A stretch of 64,000 bases of DNA. It comes from Amia ocellicauda. Its lineage: Eukaryota > Chordata > Actinopteri > Amiiformes > Amiidae. The position numbers were made by a program, and so were the translations under genes. The DNA lies in assembly GCF_036373705.1 (NCBI RefSeq), contig NC_089863.1:9016357-9080356 (forward strand). The letters are read 5' to 3'. Below, piece by piece: positions 19,906 through 32,556 of the stretch. The notes below the pieces were generated by a model. It saw only the letters and a list, made by a program, of their open reading frames with translations. It had not been told where the DNA came from and ran no database searches. How positions within the stretch are numbered: the first letter of the stretch is position 1; the number at the start of each line of letters is the position of its first letter.

Positions 19906-22900
19906 ACACTCTTAAAAATTGCTGTTAATTTACTTCAAAATATCAACAGTATAATCCTGTTATATTTAAATGCAGTACATTACTGTTAATTTTGGTTTGT
20001 TAAATGACTTAGACATAATATTATGGTATTTTACAGTGTTGATTGCTCAAAGGAAAGGAAACAGTACTTTACAGTATTTCTTGCATTGCATTTTGGGAAT
20101 ACAAAACTACAGTGAGCCCACACGTGTTTAAGTGCTGAGTTTTTCACTTATCGTCATCTTCTGAATTAATAGGCGAGTACCCTTTTTCTTTGCTTTTTAG
20201 CACAGCCATAATACATCCCCTCACTCAAGCGGTCAGTGTGCTCAGCTAACGTTAACAACTTCAAAGTTCAGATCTGGACTGCAAATCGCAAAAGCATTGT
20301 AATAGGTTGCAGAAACCATTGGTGGCAATAATTTCTACAATCTATTTACGACGCATATGAAGCATACAACACTTTTGGGAAATGCAGCTGTGCAGTTGCT
20401 AATGTTAAGTTTTATGCAGGGATGCATATTCCTTCTCTTTTAATCAGAAAACGTTGGTGAAACTGGAATGGTACCTAACTTTTTAAACACTTGTTTCGGT
20501 GGGAAGCCAAGTGCAGCTGTGACACCGTAGAGTGCAGCTGGATTTCTGAATCGGATCTTCCATATTGCAGGGGGAGTTTCATAAAAACGTCAATTCTTTT
20601 TATTCTGCAAAGTGCAGCCTTCAAACAACGTTGCAAATTTTATTTAAATAATGTGCCATTGCTGTCCCTGAAATGACAGGCAGCTTGTTTGCTAATATTA
20701 TCTCGCTAGTTTAACTAACTAAACAATTACAGTCATTTACCAAAACCTGCATCGTTTGTCAAAACGTTAAATTTCTGTGCCCTTGTGCTTAATAATTTGG
20801 GTAAGCTTTTTCTAATTTGTACATATCTCTGTTTGCAGGGGAAATCTTTTCTGTAAGAGTGTTATGAGTGTTTTGCTTCTTTAATGTTGGCTGTATTTTG
20901 AATTGTGTCGGTCCAAGTTGGTGATAGAATATTCAAACAGGATAATTAATATTAGCAGTTTAACTGTTGCTGATTTGTATTCTAATGTTATATTGCTCAT
21001 ATTTGAGCAGGTGGAGTTTTTTTTTTATGAGATTGAGTTTTTCTTCATACCCAAGGATTGCCCAGATTGACTTGTTCTTCAGTGTTGTGGCCAGGACTGC
21101 AATAGGACTTCCAAAAATGTGCACCTTTGTTTTTCAGGCATTTCATTGGGATAAATCCTGAGAGAGGCACCCAGGCTGGACGAGACAAAGTCCTGTCAAA
21201 GTGTACGGGGAAGCTAGGTCACCCAGAAAAAGATGACATCACTCAACCCTCGTGTCTCCAGTCTACTAAAGAAACTAATGGACTGTAAGGAATAATGCAA
21301 TTGCTGAAGCTGGGTAAATTCCACCCTGATAAACTTCCACAGTTTAAAGTAATTTCCTGAAATATTCTTGGGTATTGTCCTCATTCACAGGAGGTAAATG
21401 AATATGGCTGAGCAAGGTGGGGTCCCTAGTATCAATAGGAACAAAATACTATTTATTAGGTTAAAGTATTTTACAATTACAAAATAAAAACAAACAAACA
21501 AAATTGTAATACTTTTGATTAAAATGTTAAAAGAAACAACTCTAAATCACTTTTTAAAATCTTAATGTGAGTCAAAGAAAACTTAAAAACCAACTAACTC
21601 AAAATATAAATGTGCAACAATTCAATCAAAACAATCAACTCGTGATTAAATGGCAAACTGCCAAACCAACAAAACAGTCAAATGCATTAAAGTAAACGGG
21701 AATTGCATCAGATAAATCAATAAAATAACAAAAACATCAAAGAAACAAAAACAAAACAATCTGATGCATTTAAATGATAATCATAATGGTAAATGCATTT
21801 GACAAAGAAAATAAAATAAAATAAACAACAAGTGAATTTAAAATCAATACATTTCATTAAAACCAATTAAAAATCATTTTTAAAAACAAATGAATCATCA
21901 ATAAAAGCAATAAAATATCTCAGACTTGAACTCCAGCAGGGGGAGAGGTGGGGTCCCATCATGGGACCCTAAGCTCCCCCAGATCTTGAAGATGCCAGAT
22001 CTTGAAGGCTTCTTCCTTGCCCCTCTGATGGACCTCCAGATTGAGATAATCTCAGACTAAAACCATACCCCAGATTAGTAAAAAGACAGCCTGTCTCTGT
22101 TGGGAGGGGTGAGTTAATCACCTCTGAGAAAGGTATGGGTGAGGGGAACGGGTGAGCCATTACCCTGGAATGTGGGAGAGCGAGGTGAGGGCTCCATTGT
22201 CACTTGATTTGCTAATAGGCAGCTGCCATTGGATACTCTGGTGTGTGGGGTTCAACTCATAAAAGCTGACTTGTCCATAAAGTCTTTGTATCAGTTTTGC
22301 CTTGCGGTACCCGGTGTACTTGTATACTGTGATCTATATTCTGGACTCTGTAATAAAACACATTGAACCTGAACCGTCTTAGTTCCAGTCACTTGTACAG
22401 GAGGTTCCATTTTCTTACAGGACTTTGAGTGGGACTTTATATAAGTCAGTGAATCCAGTCAGTCATTCATTCATTCATTCACAGACACTTTCTTAGACAC
22501 TCACACACTGTTTTAGTCATTCATTCAGCCACTTTCTCAGTTATTTACTAACTTACTCAGTCTTTGTGTCCAGAGTTCAGTGTTTGGACAGACTGTGAGA
22601 TTTGTTATTATTTGTTATAATATGTATTTATTATTTATATGGCTGAAATGTAAGTTTATTTACCCGAATCAGCTTGGGCTTTGTTTTACCAAATGCCTTC
22701 TAATTTTGTACAGACGTTTTGCAAGAATGGGTTTTTGCAAATAAAGAGACAAGAAGACACTTTGAAGCTGTATTATTTGTGTTAAAAGTTTAAGTCACTA
22801 GTTCAAAGGCTACATTTATACACTGTATTAAAACATGGTATTTTGTTATAGCAGGACTAAGGAATAATGTATTAAATCACAAGGTTTAGGAAAAAAAAAA

Positions 22901-23196
22901 AGTTAACGCATTGTAGTCCTTTTTGCTAGCAGTCCATTACTCAATAGCTCATACAGTAGCATGTAGTGTATTTGTACAGTAAAATCCTGCAAATATACCT
23001 CTTGTGAAAAAGTGCTAATAAACATTTAACTGCTGATCCTTTTGTCCATATTTTACGTTTAAGGTAGTAAAATAACAGCTGTATGCTGTATTTGCAAAAA
23101 CAGTAGCAAACTGTACATTTCAGCTACAGCAAGATACCGTTAATTGCTGCCAGTTCTTTACTGTTTTTCTACGGGAAAAGTGTTAACAGTGTAGAG
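19906..23196. mobile_element. Possible large non-coding DNA transposon or composite
   Basis: The two ends look alike: TACACTCTTAAAAATTGCTG at the left, and on the reverse strand CTACACTGTTAACACTTTTC at the right, both followed by runs rich in ACAGTA and TGTTAA, as in fish elements that insert at TTAA-like sites. Between lie an A-rich tract (21,470-21,920), a GC-richer block (21,930-22,200), and a segment with a TATA-like CATAAAAG and AATAAA (22,255-22,370) that could be LTR R/U5 sequence. No transposase frame is seen. Boundaries are uncertain. Confidence 0.3.
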
Positions 23197-23198
23197 GG

Positions 23199-23338
23199 CA
23201 AAATAGATGCAGCAAAGTACAGAGAAATCCTGGAAGAAAACCTGCTGAAGTCTGCAAGAGACCTGGGACTTGGGAGAAGATTAATCTTCCAGCAGGACAA
23301 TGAGCCCAAACACACAGCCAAAGCCACACAGGAGTGTA
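23199..23338 (+). mobile_element. Tc1 transposase fragment
   Basis: The in-frame fragment reads GKIDAAKYREILEENLLKS, then [18 protein letters not shown], covering the second catalytic Asp of a DD34E Tc1 transposase. It ends abruptly before the Glu motif. No inverted repeats are visible nearby. Confidence 0.8.
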
Positions 23339-23520
23339 GATAGCATTCACTATGTTCCAGTTTATTGGATCACATCAAGGTTTACCTGTAAGAAACATTA
23401 TAAACCTATTTCCCCTTTAACGTTGCCTTAGTGCAACCGCAGCCCGCATTAGCAGGGCGGAGACGTCGGGTTAAGACTATAATTGCGGCTTCTGTCCTAG
23501 CGAGCCAGAGAAGCACGATC

Positions 23521-23553
23521 CACAGCACAGCACAGCACAGCACAGCACAGCAC
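23521..23553. repeat. (CACAG)n simple repeat
   Basis: About six perfect CACAG units in a small GC-richer block (23,420-23,560) with several CpGs. Confidence 0.85.
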
Positions 23554-24831
23554 ACAAAGGAAACAGGTAGGCTATGGATACTTTTCCTTTTAACGTCAAA
23601 CCCGTGTGACTTCCACATCCCAAGTTATTTCAGTTGGATCATCACACACAGCAATGATGCATACAGAAAGACGCACTGGTGCTATAGATCATATTACTGC
23701 TATTGATAGGCAGGGGGAAAGAAAACGGCGGGTACAGGATGCTGGAAGTGCATCACTGTCTATTCATTTTTGGGGCATAAATAGGCGCAAACATGAAAGA
23801 CTATGATGACCACACATCCTGGATTGACATTAAAACTGGTTTCAATGTCCCGGTTTTTAGTTTCCCAGTTTACACTCTTAAAACTATTCAAGTGTTAAAA
23901 AGAGAGGCTTGTTTTTATGTGATCAATCACATGAAGAAGCAAAAAGTGTAATGATCTTTGTGAGACTGTAAAACCCGGAACACACTAAGCTCCCCTTAGG
24001 ATCAGGATGATCTGCCCGGTAGTGTGAAACAAATGGGCTGACTGGTCATATTGGTAATCTCACCCTGTCTGAATGGGCTACCAGCTGCTTCCCAACACCC
24101 GCCCTGTATTAAAACCCTGCAAACCCGAGGCAGCCCATCCTGTCATCTATGCGTAAGTAGCAAATGGGTCACTATGAGACAGAATCATGTGAAGTGTGTG
24201 GAGCAGTGCAGGAGGGAAACGGTTAAAGACGGTGTAGCCCCCTGCTTTAAAGGGCCAGCGGACCCCAGGCAGACGAGCTGGGGGTCTCAGTGTGAGGGTC
24301 TGTTTGGAAACGAAGTATAAGCTGTATTGTTTCGATGTCTTTGATGCTGGTGGCTGAGGAGTTCATTTTCACACAGAGGGGCGCAGACTGGCGCAGACTG
24401 GCGCAGCAGCACCAGCTGCGTGTGGGGAGGTCAGTTCATGCGGGTTGGGACTGGGGTAGGTGTAGATTTGTTTTTAAGATTTCAGATATTTTTAGGATTG
24501 TCGTTTTAAATGGATTTTAAAACGGGAGCAGTTTTTGTAGCTTGTTTCTGTTGCAGTTTAGATTAGTTTAGGTGGTTTCATGGTTTGGGTTAGTGCTCTT
24601 TTTGTTTTCTTTCAGAATGAAGTGTCACGGTTGTCATCTGCTGGCTTGTGTTTTTGGGTTGATTTCGTTTTATTTCTCTAGATGTGCACCTTGTCTTTGT
24701 TTTCTACTTTGTTTAGCTTGAAAGTGGCTTTTTGTTCTTATGTTCTGGATGATGTAAAGGGCAACAGCCGCATCCAACAACTGTCCTGAAGCAAGAAAAG
24801 AAACGATTTAATTGCCCCCTAATTGCTGCTT
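23554..24831. other. Intergenic sequence without recognised genes
   Basis: Moderate GC. At 24,382-24,412 a short GGCGCAGACT direct repeat occurs. Small open frames of 60-90 codons show no known protein, conserved start context or exon structure. Confidence 0.4.
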
Positions 24832-25215
24832 TACAAAGACGTCCAAAACAGAAAAATACTTTTTCTTGGCTTTCAGAAACTTGTTTGAATTGAAAATATT
24901 GTATTACATAGTGTAACTATTAATTAACTTTACTATTAATAATAATAACAATGTTTACACATTTTCAAGAGCAAATGCAAACACTAAGGCCCACCTTTTA
25001 TTTGGGGGGGTTGTCTATTCCCAGTTAGAAATAGTTCCCCAGCATGAAACTATATAGCAGAACTATTGTACCTTAATGCCACTATTACTGTTACAAATCT
25101 GTTCAGTGTAACACATTGTAGAAAATACAATATTAGTAGTAGTAGTAGTATTAAAGTGATGTATTATTATTTACACTACAGTATTTTCAATTCAAACAAG
25201 TTTCTGAAAGCCCAG
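24832..25215. mobile_element. Palindromic MITE, copy 1
   Basis: The left end TACAAAGACGTCCAAAACAG is followed by a segment (24868-24903, GGCTTTCAGAAACTTGTTTG...) that returns in inverse orientation at about 25178-25213. The central part (CCCAGCATGAAACTATATAG, AACACATTGTAGAAAAT) is shared with the copy at 44.19-44.45 kb, whose right end supplies the missing terminal GGACGTCTTTGTA. No coding capacity. Confidence 0.75.
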
Positions 25216-25721
25216 AATAAGTCTGGCATAATGGTATAATAGCATAATGGTAATCCTATAGACACTTTACCGACTGCAGAAATACATCACTACCTTGAAA
25301 ACTTAGCGATTAATACAGTCCCCACCTGATGCATTAATTAGGGTTTCAGGACAAGGTGTTTTTTAAAAGTTGATGCCGCGCATGTTATTGATGCGATTCA
25401 TTTATTTAGCCACAGTGATTAAGCTTATGTAGGTTATACAGAGAAAAAATGCTACATATGTAGGCTGCGACTGTGTATTTCATGATATGCTGAGTGAGAC
25501 GGATTTAAACACAAGTGCACTTTAATAATGCAACCCAGTTTAATTCTCTTTAAATAAGAAGCGATAATATCTAGGATACGTTTAGCTATGTTGTCAGTGT
25601 TAATCTGATCATGATACATTGAGTAATACACGGTTCATTTTTAAATGGGCTGCTCAACAAAGTAAACTAGATGAAATGGGAGCAGATACGTCAAATTTTA
25701 CAATTCATTTTCTAACAAGTC
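25216..25721. other. AT-rich spacer
   Basis: No coding or structured feature recognised. Confidence 0.4.
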
Positions 25722-25990
25722 GAAATACTGATCACTGAACAGCATCTCCCCTACACTCACTGCTGAGAGGGAGGGAGGGAGAAATAGGGAGAGAGATGTG
25801 GGGGGTTAATACAGACACAGTGATGTCATTGTTCTCTGTGACCCATTTCTCTCCTAAACCCAGATTATAATCTGGGAATGTAATATCAATACACTGATTG
25901 ACTGACTAGATTAACTCGCCTCCCAGATCGTTGAGTTTGGTCCGGATGTCTGGGCTGCACAGGAACTTCCTCTACATTCATACCTGACAG
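25722..25990 (-). pseudogene. THTPA relic 3 (exon 2 start, intron, damaged exon 1)
   Basis: Minus strand: the start of exon 2 (TCGAAATACTGATCACTGAACAGC on plus, read inverse) with its acceptor, intron 1 (ATAGGGAGAGAGATGTGG, TTAATACAGACACAGTGATG) and coding exon 1 near 25916-25985. In exon 1 a 9-bp deletion removes residues of the EVERKF region, the metal/triphosphate-binding core. Exon 3 and most of exon 2 are absent. Confidence 0.85.
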
Positions 25991-26690
25991 ACACACCCTT
26001 TCAACCATACAGGGAGGGGGGGGCACCGATGTTGAGAGAACTTTAAATTGTCAAACCCAAAAATGTACGGACGGCTCAAATAAGTCACATGTATGTAACG
26101 CCCAGTCAGAAATGGTAGTTAGATTGTATGTTTTGCCCTTCCTCCTTATCTAATATCTAATAACTTTTATCAAAGTGGTGATGTAGGAGAACATGTCAAT
26201 CACAATTAGAATACTCTATTGGCTCGTGATGGAACACAAATTAATACTATTAATAATGGCAGATCAGAACAATAAGTTAACATACATTGCATTAAAATGT
26301 ACGAGATTAATAACTAAATCAGTCTTATTAAACTGTATAGAGAACTCTAGTCGGAGTTAGCTATTTTACTGCGATGCTAACGTTAGCCAACTTAGATACC
26401 AGAACTATATTAAGTATAGGTCCTTTAGCATGTCACGGTCACCTCAAATGGAAAGTCGACATTCGAATGCTTAAAAATCGAGTTCCTGTCCAAGTATTCA
26501 TCCAACTTTAGTGCGGAGGCCACAGATAAAACACAACAATGTTGGAGACAAACCTATGCCCATGAGTACACAGTACAGTACAATAGAGTCCTGTACAGGG
26601 ACATCTGTACACAAGCCTACTGAACGGACAAATGCAATAATTTGTCATTTATGCACTTTATTAATGTATTGCATTAATGTTTCTGTATCT
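25991..26690. other. Spacer upstream of NAT8-3
   Basis: Mostly unique AT-rich sequence. From about 26,560 it rejoins the unit spacer (ACAGTACAATAGAGTCCTGTAC) and contains the relic THTPA leader-exon donor near 26,693. Confidence 0.5.
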
Positions 26691-26846
26691 CTTACCCCCA
26701 CAGGACACCTGTGTACCTACTGTGTCAATCTGTCTCTCTCTGACATGAGATTTACTGTCAGTGAAGTTCAAAACCGAGGTACCGAGGAATAAAGAGAGAG
26801 AGAGAGAAAGGAAAAAGCAGGACAAGAAGAGAAGGGAGAGAGAAAC

Positions 26847-27812
26847 AGTAAGTTTGGTATTTTGTCTGTACAGTAGTGTTTGCACTGCAATGTAAAGTTG
26901 TCTATCTACTTTACTATGTAGTGTGTGTGTGTCTATACGGAAGTGCGTCAGAACTGGACTGTGTCTGCATGGTGATGTACTGTATGCTTTTTACACTCCT
27001 CCTTCTCCTCCCCTCTCTCTCCCCGCCCCCCCTCAGTGGCGCAGGATCAGGGCATAGTGATCAGGCGCTATCGGGGGGGTGACCAGGTGGAGGTGCTGTC
27101 TCTGTTCCGCCGCTGCACCCTGGGGCACATCTGCCCCGCCTTCCTGCACGCGCTCCGTCACCCCGACAATGTGGGCCTGGCCCTGGGCATGGCCGTGGCG
27201 GCGGCGGTGCTGAGCGGGGGCTCCCTCTGGGCGGTGGCGGGGGCGTGTGCCGCGTGGGTGGGGCTGCTGCTCTTCCTCTGCTGGGAGAACTATGCTAGTT
27301 ACGTCAGAGAGAAGCTGTGCAGTGACATGGCTGACATCAAGGCTCACTTCCTGTCCCACCCCGACAAGTGCTTCTGGGTCGCAGAGGCCGAGGTCGACGG
27401 TGGGTCAAAGGTCATCGTGGGGACGGTGGCTGTTACTATGAGGAGTGGCGAGGTGGCAGAGGGAAAAGTCAGGGGTCACGGAGAGGAGGGAGTGCAGGAG
27501 AGATGTAGGGAGGAGGAGGAGAGTGAGAGAGAGAGGCTGGAGCAGGAGGAGGGGAAGGTGGCGCAGCTGTTCAGGATGCTGGTGTTGCCAGGCTGGCGGC
27601 GAAGAGGCCTGGGGAGGCGGCTAGCACAGACCGCCCTGGCCTTCTGCTCAGAGAGGGGCTACAGCCGCGTCATCCTGCAGACCAGCAGCACTCAGGTGGC
27701 TGCACTGGCACTGTACCGCGCCCTGGGTTTCCAGAACACACTCATCATCATCTCGTCCCTCGCCATGCGCCCTATTCGTGTCTCTGTGCTGCGCCTGGAG
27801 AAACCACTGTGA
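26847..27812 (+). CDS. nat8-like: NAT8-like N-acetyltransferase, copy 3
   Basis: Split start: A at 26847, then 27037-27812; donor GTAAGT, intron 189 bp, 258 residues starting MAQDQGIVIRR. It retains both hydrophobic segments, DMADIKAHF...CFWVAEAEV, and the acetyl-CoA loop RRRGLGRRL (the more NAT8-like RRxGLG). A one-residue deletion and one-residue addition in the charged insert cancel out, so total length is unchanged. The C-terminal stretch (NTLIIISSLAMRPIRVSVLR) differs most between copies. No stops; apparently functional. The leader exon is shorter than in the other copies. Confidence 0.87.
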
Positions 27813-27949
27813 TGCCCACACTGGCCCCTGGGGGCACCAGAGACAGCACTGAGAACAGAGCACCGCTCAATACAGTGCAGCACAATATAGCACAATGCAG
27901 AGCCGATCTATTGTATGCAACACGGCTACTTCACTATTCTACTTCTCTG

Positions 27950-28011
27950 TATTTTTGCACTTTGTTTGCACTTATGTTGTAAGTCGCCCTGGATAAGGGC
28001 ATCTGCCAAGA

Positions 28012-28054
<43 letters not shown>
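27950..28054 (+). mobile_element. SINE 3' tail with (AAT)n
   Basis: GTAAGTCGCCCTGGATAAGG then GCATCTGCCAAGAAATAAT, running into an (AAT)n tail, is the 3' end typical of tRNA-derived SINEs in fish. It interrupts the NAT8-3 3' region, which in copy 1 reads TTCTCTGTAACCCCC directly. No A/B-box head is visible, so it is 5' truncated. A related tail occurs at 37.44-37.59 kb. Confidence 0.75.
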
Positions 28055-28056
<2 letters not shown>

Positions 28057-28177
28057 CCTCCTATTTATCAGCACTTCTCTACTACTATTTTACTACAGCA
28101 CAGCCATCTACTTCACTATCAAAAAGATTTGTAAAAAGAATTTGTACTTGTAAATGCAAAATGTGACCTTTGTGACA

Positions 28178-28281
28178 TTTTTGACAGTGATTAAATGCTC
28201 GATCCAACTTACAAATTGTAATTTTGTGAGTTACCACTCACATATTTGTGAGTTGGAAAGAGCATTGAATCACTGTCAAAA
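28178..28281. mobile_element. Short palindromic element
   Basis: Arms of about 39 bp (TTTTGACAGTGATTAAATGC... at 28178-28216 and its imperfect inverse at 28243-28281) form a hairpin. It resembles a MITE core; no target duplication was identified. Confidence 0.5.
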
Positions 28282-28299
28282 GTCAAGAGTTTGTGGAAC

Positions 28300-29552
28300 A
28301 ATCGATTAGGATTTAACAGAGCATGCGTTCAGCTACGGAATGCAGGTGTTGAGACGCGAATGTGCTGATGCTAATGAGGATTTATTTTGCCTTTTTGTTT
28401 CTTAATTTTTCAATTTTGTCAAAATGCTTATTGTAAAAACTAAGTTTTCAGTTTATCCAGCAGAAATAAATCACTACCTTGAAAAATGTGCAGTTAATAC
28501 AACGACTAACTGATCCACTGACAATGGTTTATATATATATTTTTTTTAAGGAATCCCATACAAAATAATTGCCGCACATAATGTTATAGTGGGATTAATT
28601 GATTTAGCAGACACTTCATTGAATTGATTAAGCTTATGTGGAGGTCATCCATGGACAAATGTTGATGCTGAATTTGTGAAAAACAGTTTGAGTAAGTTAC
28701 GGATCCCAGAGTGTTGTAGGCGTATTCATAATTCTATATAACAGACACAGGACAGGTTTCTACTTTCAGACAGTCTTAGCATTCCTAATCTTGTTTTCAG
28801 TTTTGCCTTCATTTAAATTAGTCTTATTCCTAGTTTGTCTTAATTGTAGTTCATTCAATCCAGCTGCCGTGTTGTTTAGAGTAACTAGATTGAAGGAAAG
28901 GTGAGCTAGTTAAGGAATTTGGAGGTAGAGTCAGTGAGGTGTCAAATGGTCAGTGCTGTAGACCACTATATCCGAGTCCAAGCCGAGACCAGGACTGTCC
29001 GAGGGGCTTGCACGTGCACGTCAGTGATATTAGGTAAATAAAGTCTACAAGAGAATTAAGATAATAAATAATATAGTAATAGTCTGCTTTTTAAAATTAT
29101 GACTCTTGCTTGTCACATCGATCTCAGGCGTTGACAATTACACACCACATAGGCTACTTAACACAAAGGATAACAGAATAAATCACTAAAGATACAACGT
29201 AAAAAGTAGAGTGACTTACCGACTCTGTCTATAATGGATGTAATCACATGATCTTCTGGCAGAGGAATCACTTGGCTTCTGTCCAGAAATGGACGACAGG
29301 GCGCCAATTCCTGTACCGTGTGACAGCGTGCTGCACTTCTGTAACATCTACACCTTCACATTGTTCTGTCGGTGTGGACGATGATTTTTGCTCATCTTTA
29401 GACAGTTCAGATTGCTTTGGAAGGCTATAAAATAAACTTACACTGGTTTGTATTTTCCCTCATTTCAATTTCATAGCAATTGTATGTATATTCAATTAAT
29501 TCAGATGAAAATGTTGTATAGTACATCCAAAAAAGATTAAAGGGAAAAAAAA
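28300..29552. other. AT-rich intergenic sequence
   Basis: No gene, repeat family or structured element recognised. Confidence 0.4.
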
Positions 29553-31595
29553 GGGACTAGCAGAATTGAAAAGAAATCACTTGGGCCAGATGGTATATTT
29601 CCAACAGTACTTAAAGCAATCGGGGAAATTATTTATAGACTGCTAACACAAATATTCCAAATGACACTTAGAACAGGGGATGTGCCAACTGACTGGAAGA
29701 CAGCAAATGTCAAACCAATCCACAAGAAAGGGGACAAAACTGAGCCAGGAAATTACAGACCAATCAATCAGTCTCACCTGTATTATTTGATTAAACAGAA
29801 AATATAATCTTAATGAAAACCATGTTCTTGATGATAGTCATGTAATCATAGTCATCCCAAAGTCAGACAGTTACGAACAAGGATAGCAAGGCTTCAAAAA
29901 CAGGGACATTTATGGTCTTTCAGTCAAAACACCAGAGCAAAAGCAGTGTAGTCACTGCCAAGACACTGACTAAATAATTTCAGCCAAACGAAAATAAAAC
30001 AAAGAAATCCACAAAACAGGACCACAAACAGGCAGGTGCTCACCACCACACAGCTCTCTCCTACTGAACTCCTTGACCCAGCTCTTATACTGTTGGAAGC
30101 TTAGCCCCGCCCCCTCAACCCAACCATTAGAGAATAAGGGTAACAAAAGAACCATTAAAAACATACATTCCCAAAATAAGGTTACATAAACATAACAAAC
30201 TTATAATAAAAGTTTATATTTAATTAGAAAACAAATCTAAACTATAAACCAAGGAAGTAACACTCCACACAATAACCTTAACCCCCTCCCCATGTCAGCG
30301 ATAAGGTGACCCAGGTCTCTAAAGTCCCTTCCCAAGATGGCCTCTGTAACCTTCCCCTACTTTCCCCAAGATGGCTGCTCCACAACCCCACCCCAGATAA
30401 GCCTTTGTTTGGAAGGTTTTACAAACAGCTTAACAGAGGGATGGGCGTATTCCTTCACAATAGTCAACATGCAACTGCAGCTGTAGATCATGTGAAAGCA
30501 TATGATATGATATACTTAGATTTTCTAAAAGCTTTTGATAAGGTTCCACACCAAAGACTGATCCTCAAATTGGAAGCTATAGGTAAGTAGATGGATTATG
30601 AACTGGTTGATGTCTAGGAAACAGAGGGTGTCGATTAGAGGAGTCACTTCTAACTGGAGTGAGGTTGTTAGTGGAGTTCCACAGGGATCAGTATTAGGGC
30701 CTTTGCTGTTTCTAATCTATACTAATGATCTGGACTCTGGGATAGTTAGCAAACTTGTCAAATTTGCAGATGATACTAAAATAGGTGGCTCAGCAGATAC
30801 AATCTCGGCAGCACAGGCTATTCAAAGGAACTTAGATAATATTCAGTTGTGGGCCGACACCTGGCAGATGAAATTCAATGTGGACAAGTGCAAGGTAATA
30901 CATGCAGGTAACAAAAATGTCCACTATAATTACACTATGGGAGGAATAGAACTAGATGAAGTAACGCATGAGAAAGACCTAGGAGTCTATGTGGACTCCT
31001 CACTTTCTCCATCCAAACAATGTGGGGAAGCAATAAAAAAGACAAACAGGATGTTAGGGTATATTGTCAAAAGTGTAGAATTGAGAACAAGGGCAGTGAT
31101 GTTCAGACTGTACAATGCACTAGTTAGAGCTCATCTGGATACTGTGTACAGTTCTGGGCTCCACACTTCAAGAAAGATATCACTGCTCTAGAGGCAGTTC
31201 AGAGGAGAGCAACCAGACTTATTCCAGGTCTGAAGGGAATGTCCTACTGAGAGACTGAGGAACTGAACCTTTTCACCCTGGGACAGAGGAGACTACGTGG
31301 GGACTTGATCCAAGTCTTCAAAATCATGAAAGGCATCGACCACATCAAACCAGAGGAGCTTTTCCAGATCAGCAGGGACACACGCACTTGGGGACACAAA
31401 TGGAAATTGGGCTTCAAGGCATTCAAGACAGAAAACAGGAGACACTTCTTCACACAGAAGGGCGTCACAATCTGAACAAACTCCCCAGTGATGTTGTAGA
31501 AGACTGGCTAGGATCCTTGGATCACTCAGTTATTAATGGACACCAAACGAGCACGATGGGTCGAATGGCCTCCTCTCATTTGTAAACTTTCTTAT
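29553..31595 (+). mobile_element. CR1-like LINE copy B, 3' complete, split by a solo LTR
   Basis: Very similar to copy A (17.65-19.47 kb). The 5' RT part is at 29553-29833 and the rest at 30460-31595, separated by an inserted LTR. The segment 30598-31191 stays open for 197 codons and retains VPQGSVLGPLLFLIY, the catalytic FADDTK box, WADTWQMKFNVDKCKV and EKDLGVYVDSSLS. The 3' end (GAATGGCCTCCTCTCATTTG ... TTATGTTCT) is intact. About 50 bp was lost between two AACATG repeats at the LTR junction. Confidence 0.88.
29841..30459 (-). mobile_element. Solo LTR, 619 bp
   Basis: Read on minus it begins TGTGAAGGAATACGCCC and ends GGATGACTATGATTACA. It has a TATA-like CAGTATAAGAGCTGG about 370 bp in and lies inside LINE copy B, flanked by the 7-bp repeat ATAGTCA (29834-29840, 30460-30466). 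LINE copy A has this site uninterrupted. No internal retroviral genes remain, so it is a recombined single LTR. The 7-bp flank is longer than the usual 4-6. Confidence 0.8.
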
Positions 31596-31639
31596 GTTCT
31601 GATGTAGTAACACTCCAGTGGAATCAAGTGTGTTAATTC

Positions 31640-32260
31640 CACTGAAGTCACACTGACCTTCTCTGTCTGTCTGTCTGTCTGTCTATCTGTGTTCCAGGGC
31701 TCCTTAAAGTATCTCACATCCTCCCTGTATTTCTCTCTCTTAGTGTCACAGTATGTGATTGGCCAGAAGTCTCTGGTAGTTCTGTAAACTTCCATCTTTC
31801 CTGAGACCTTCTGACCAGTGGACAGTCCTGCAAATACACAATACACACATACAGTCAGTACACACAACACAAACTGTCCGTGCACACACATCCACACAGT
31901 CAGTACAGCGTATGAATGTGTCGGTGTCTCTTACCCGGTGACAGTGCACTCCAATATATTGTGGAGATAGGTGAGAAGTATACGTTCAGGCTAATGTGTT
32001 TTAAGCGCAGTCCCTCCCACCGCATACACTCTTCTTTATTTTCTTGTTTTTAAAGTGTTGATGCATATGCCTTGTGTATACTCTCTTTTTTTATAGATTG
32101 CTATAACTAGAACTCTGCAGGGAACTGACTGAAGTCCCTCACCCCAGAGAGAGGGTGGCATTGTCACAATTGTTAGCGGGGCGGTTTCTCGTATATCTCA
32201 CCCCTTACAGGTGCACAGCGCCTGCATCTAAACACTTCAGCTCCCAGCACACAGAACACA
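31640..32260 (-). pseudogene. THTPA relic 4 (fragments of exons 3 and 2)
   Basis: Minus strand: exon 3 region around 31735-31830 with the segment coding HYQRLLANHIL but carrying deletions, the exon-2 donor region at about 31930-31950 (CTTACCCGGTGACAGTG on plus), and a short piece of exon 2 at about 32210-32262 (GCACAGCGCCTGCATCTAAA). Most of exon 2 and coding exon 1 are missing. The NAT8-4 leader follows immediately. Confidence 0.8.
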
Positions 32261-32556
32261 CAGCCAGAGACCCCAGCACACCTAAATATATTATTGTTGT
32301 TTTTATTTTTGTGGTAGTAGTATAGCAGTACATCTGTGAGTGTTTCTTGAGTGTATCAGTGAGTGTGACTGTCTAGGCTCAGTCAGAGACACACCTATTG
32401 TCTAACTACCTACATACCTATCACATCTGTCTGTCTCTGACATGTGAGAGCCTGAGGTTCATCTGATTACTCTGAGTAAAGTTCAAAACCGAGGAACTCA
32501 GAGGAATAGAGGGAGAGAAGGAAAGAGTACGACAAGAAGAGAAGGGAGATAGAAAC

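Noticed and set aside
19807-21161. Several 60-codon frames in the 19.8-21.2 kb region.
   Set aside because: Length expected by chance in AT-rich DNA; no exon borders or known domains.
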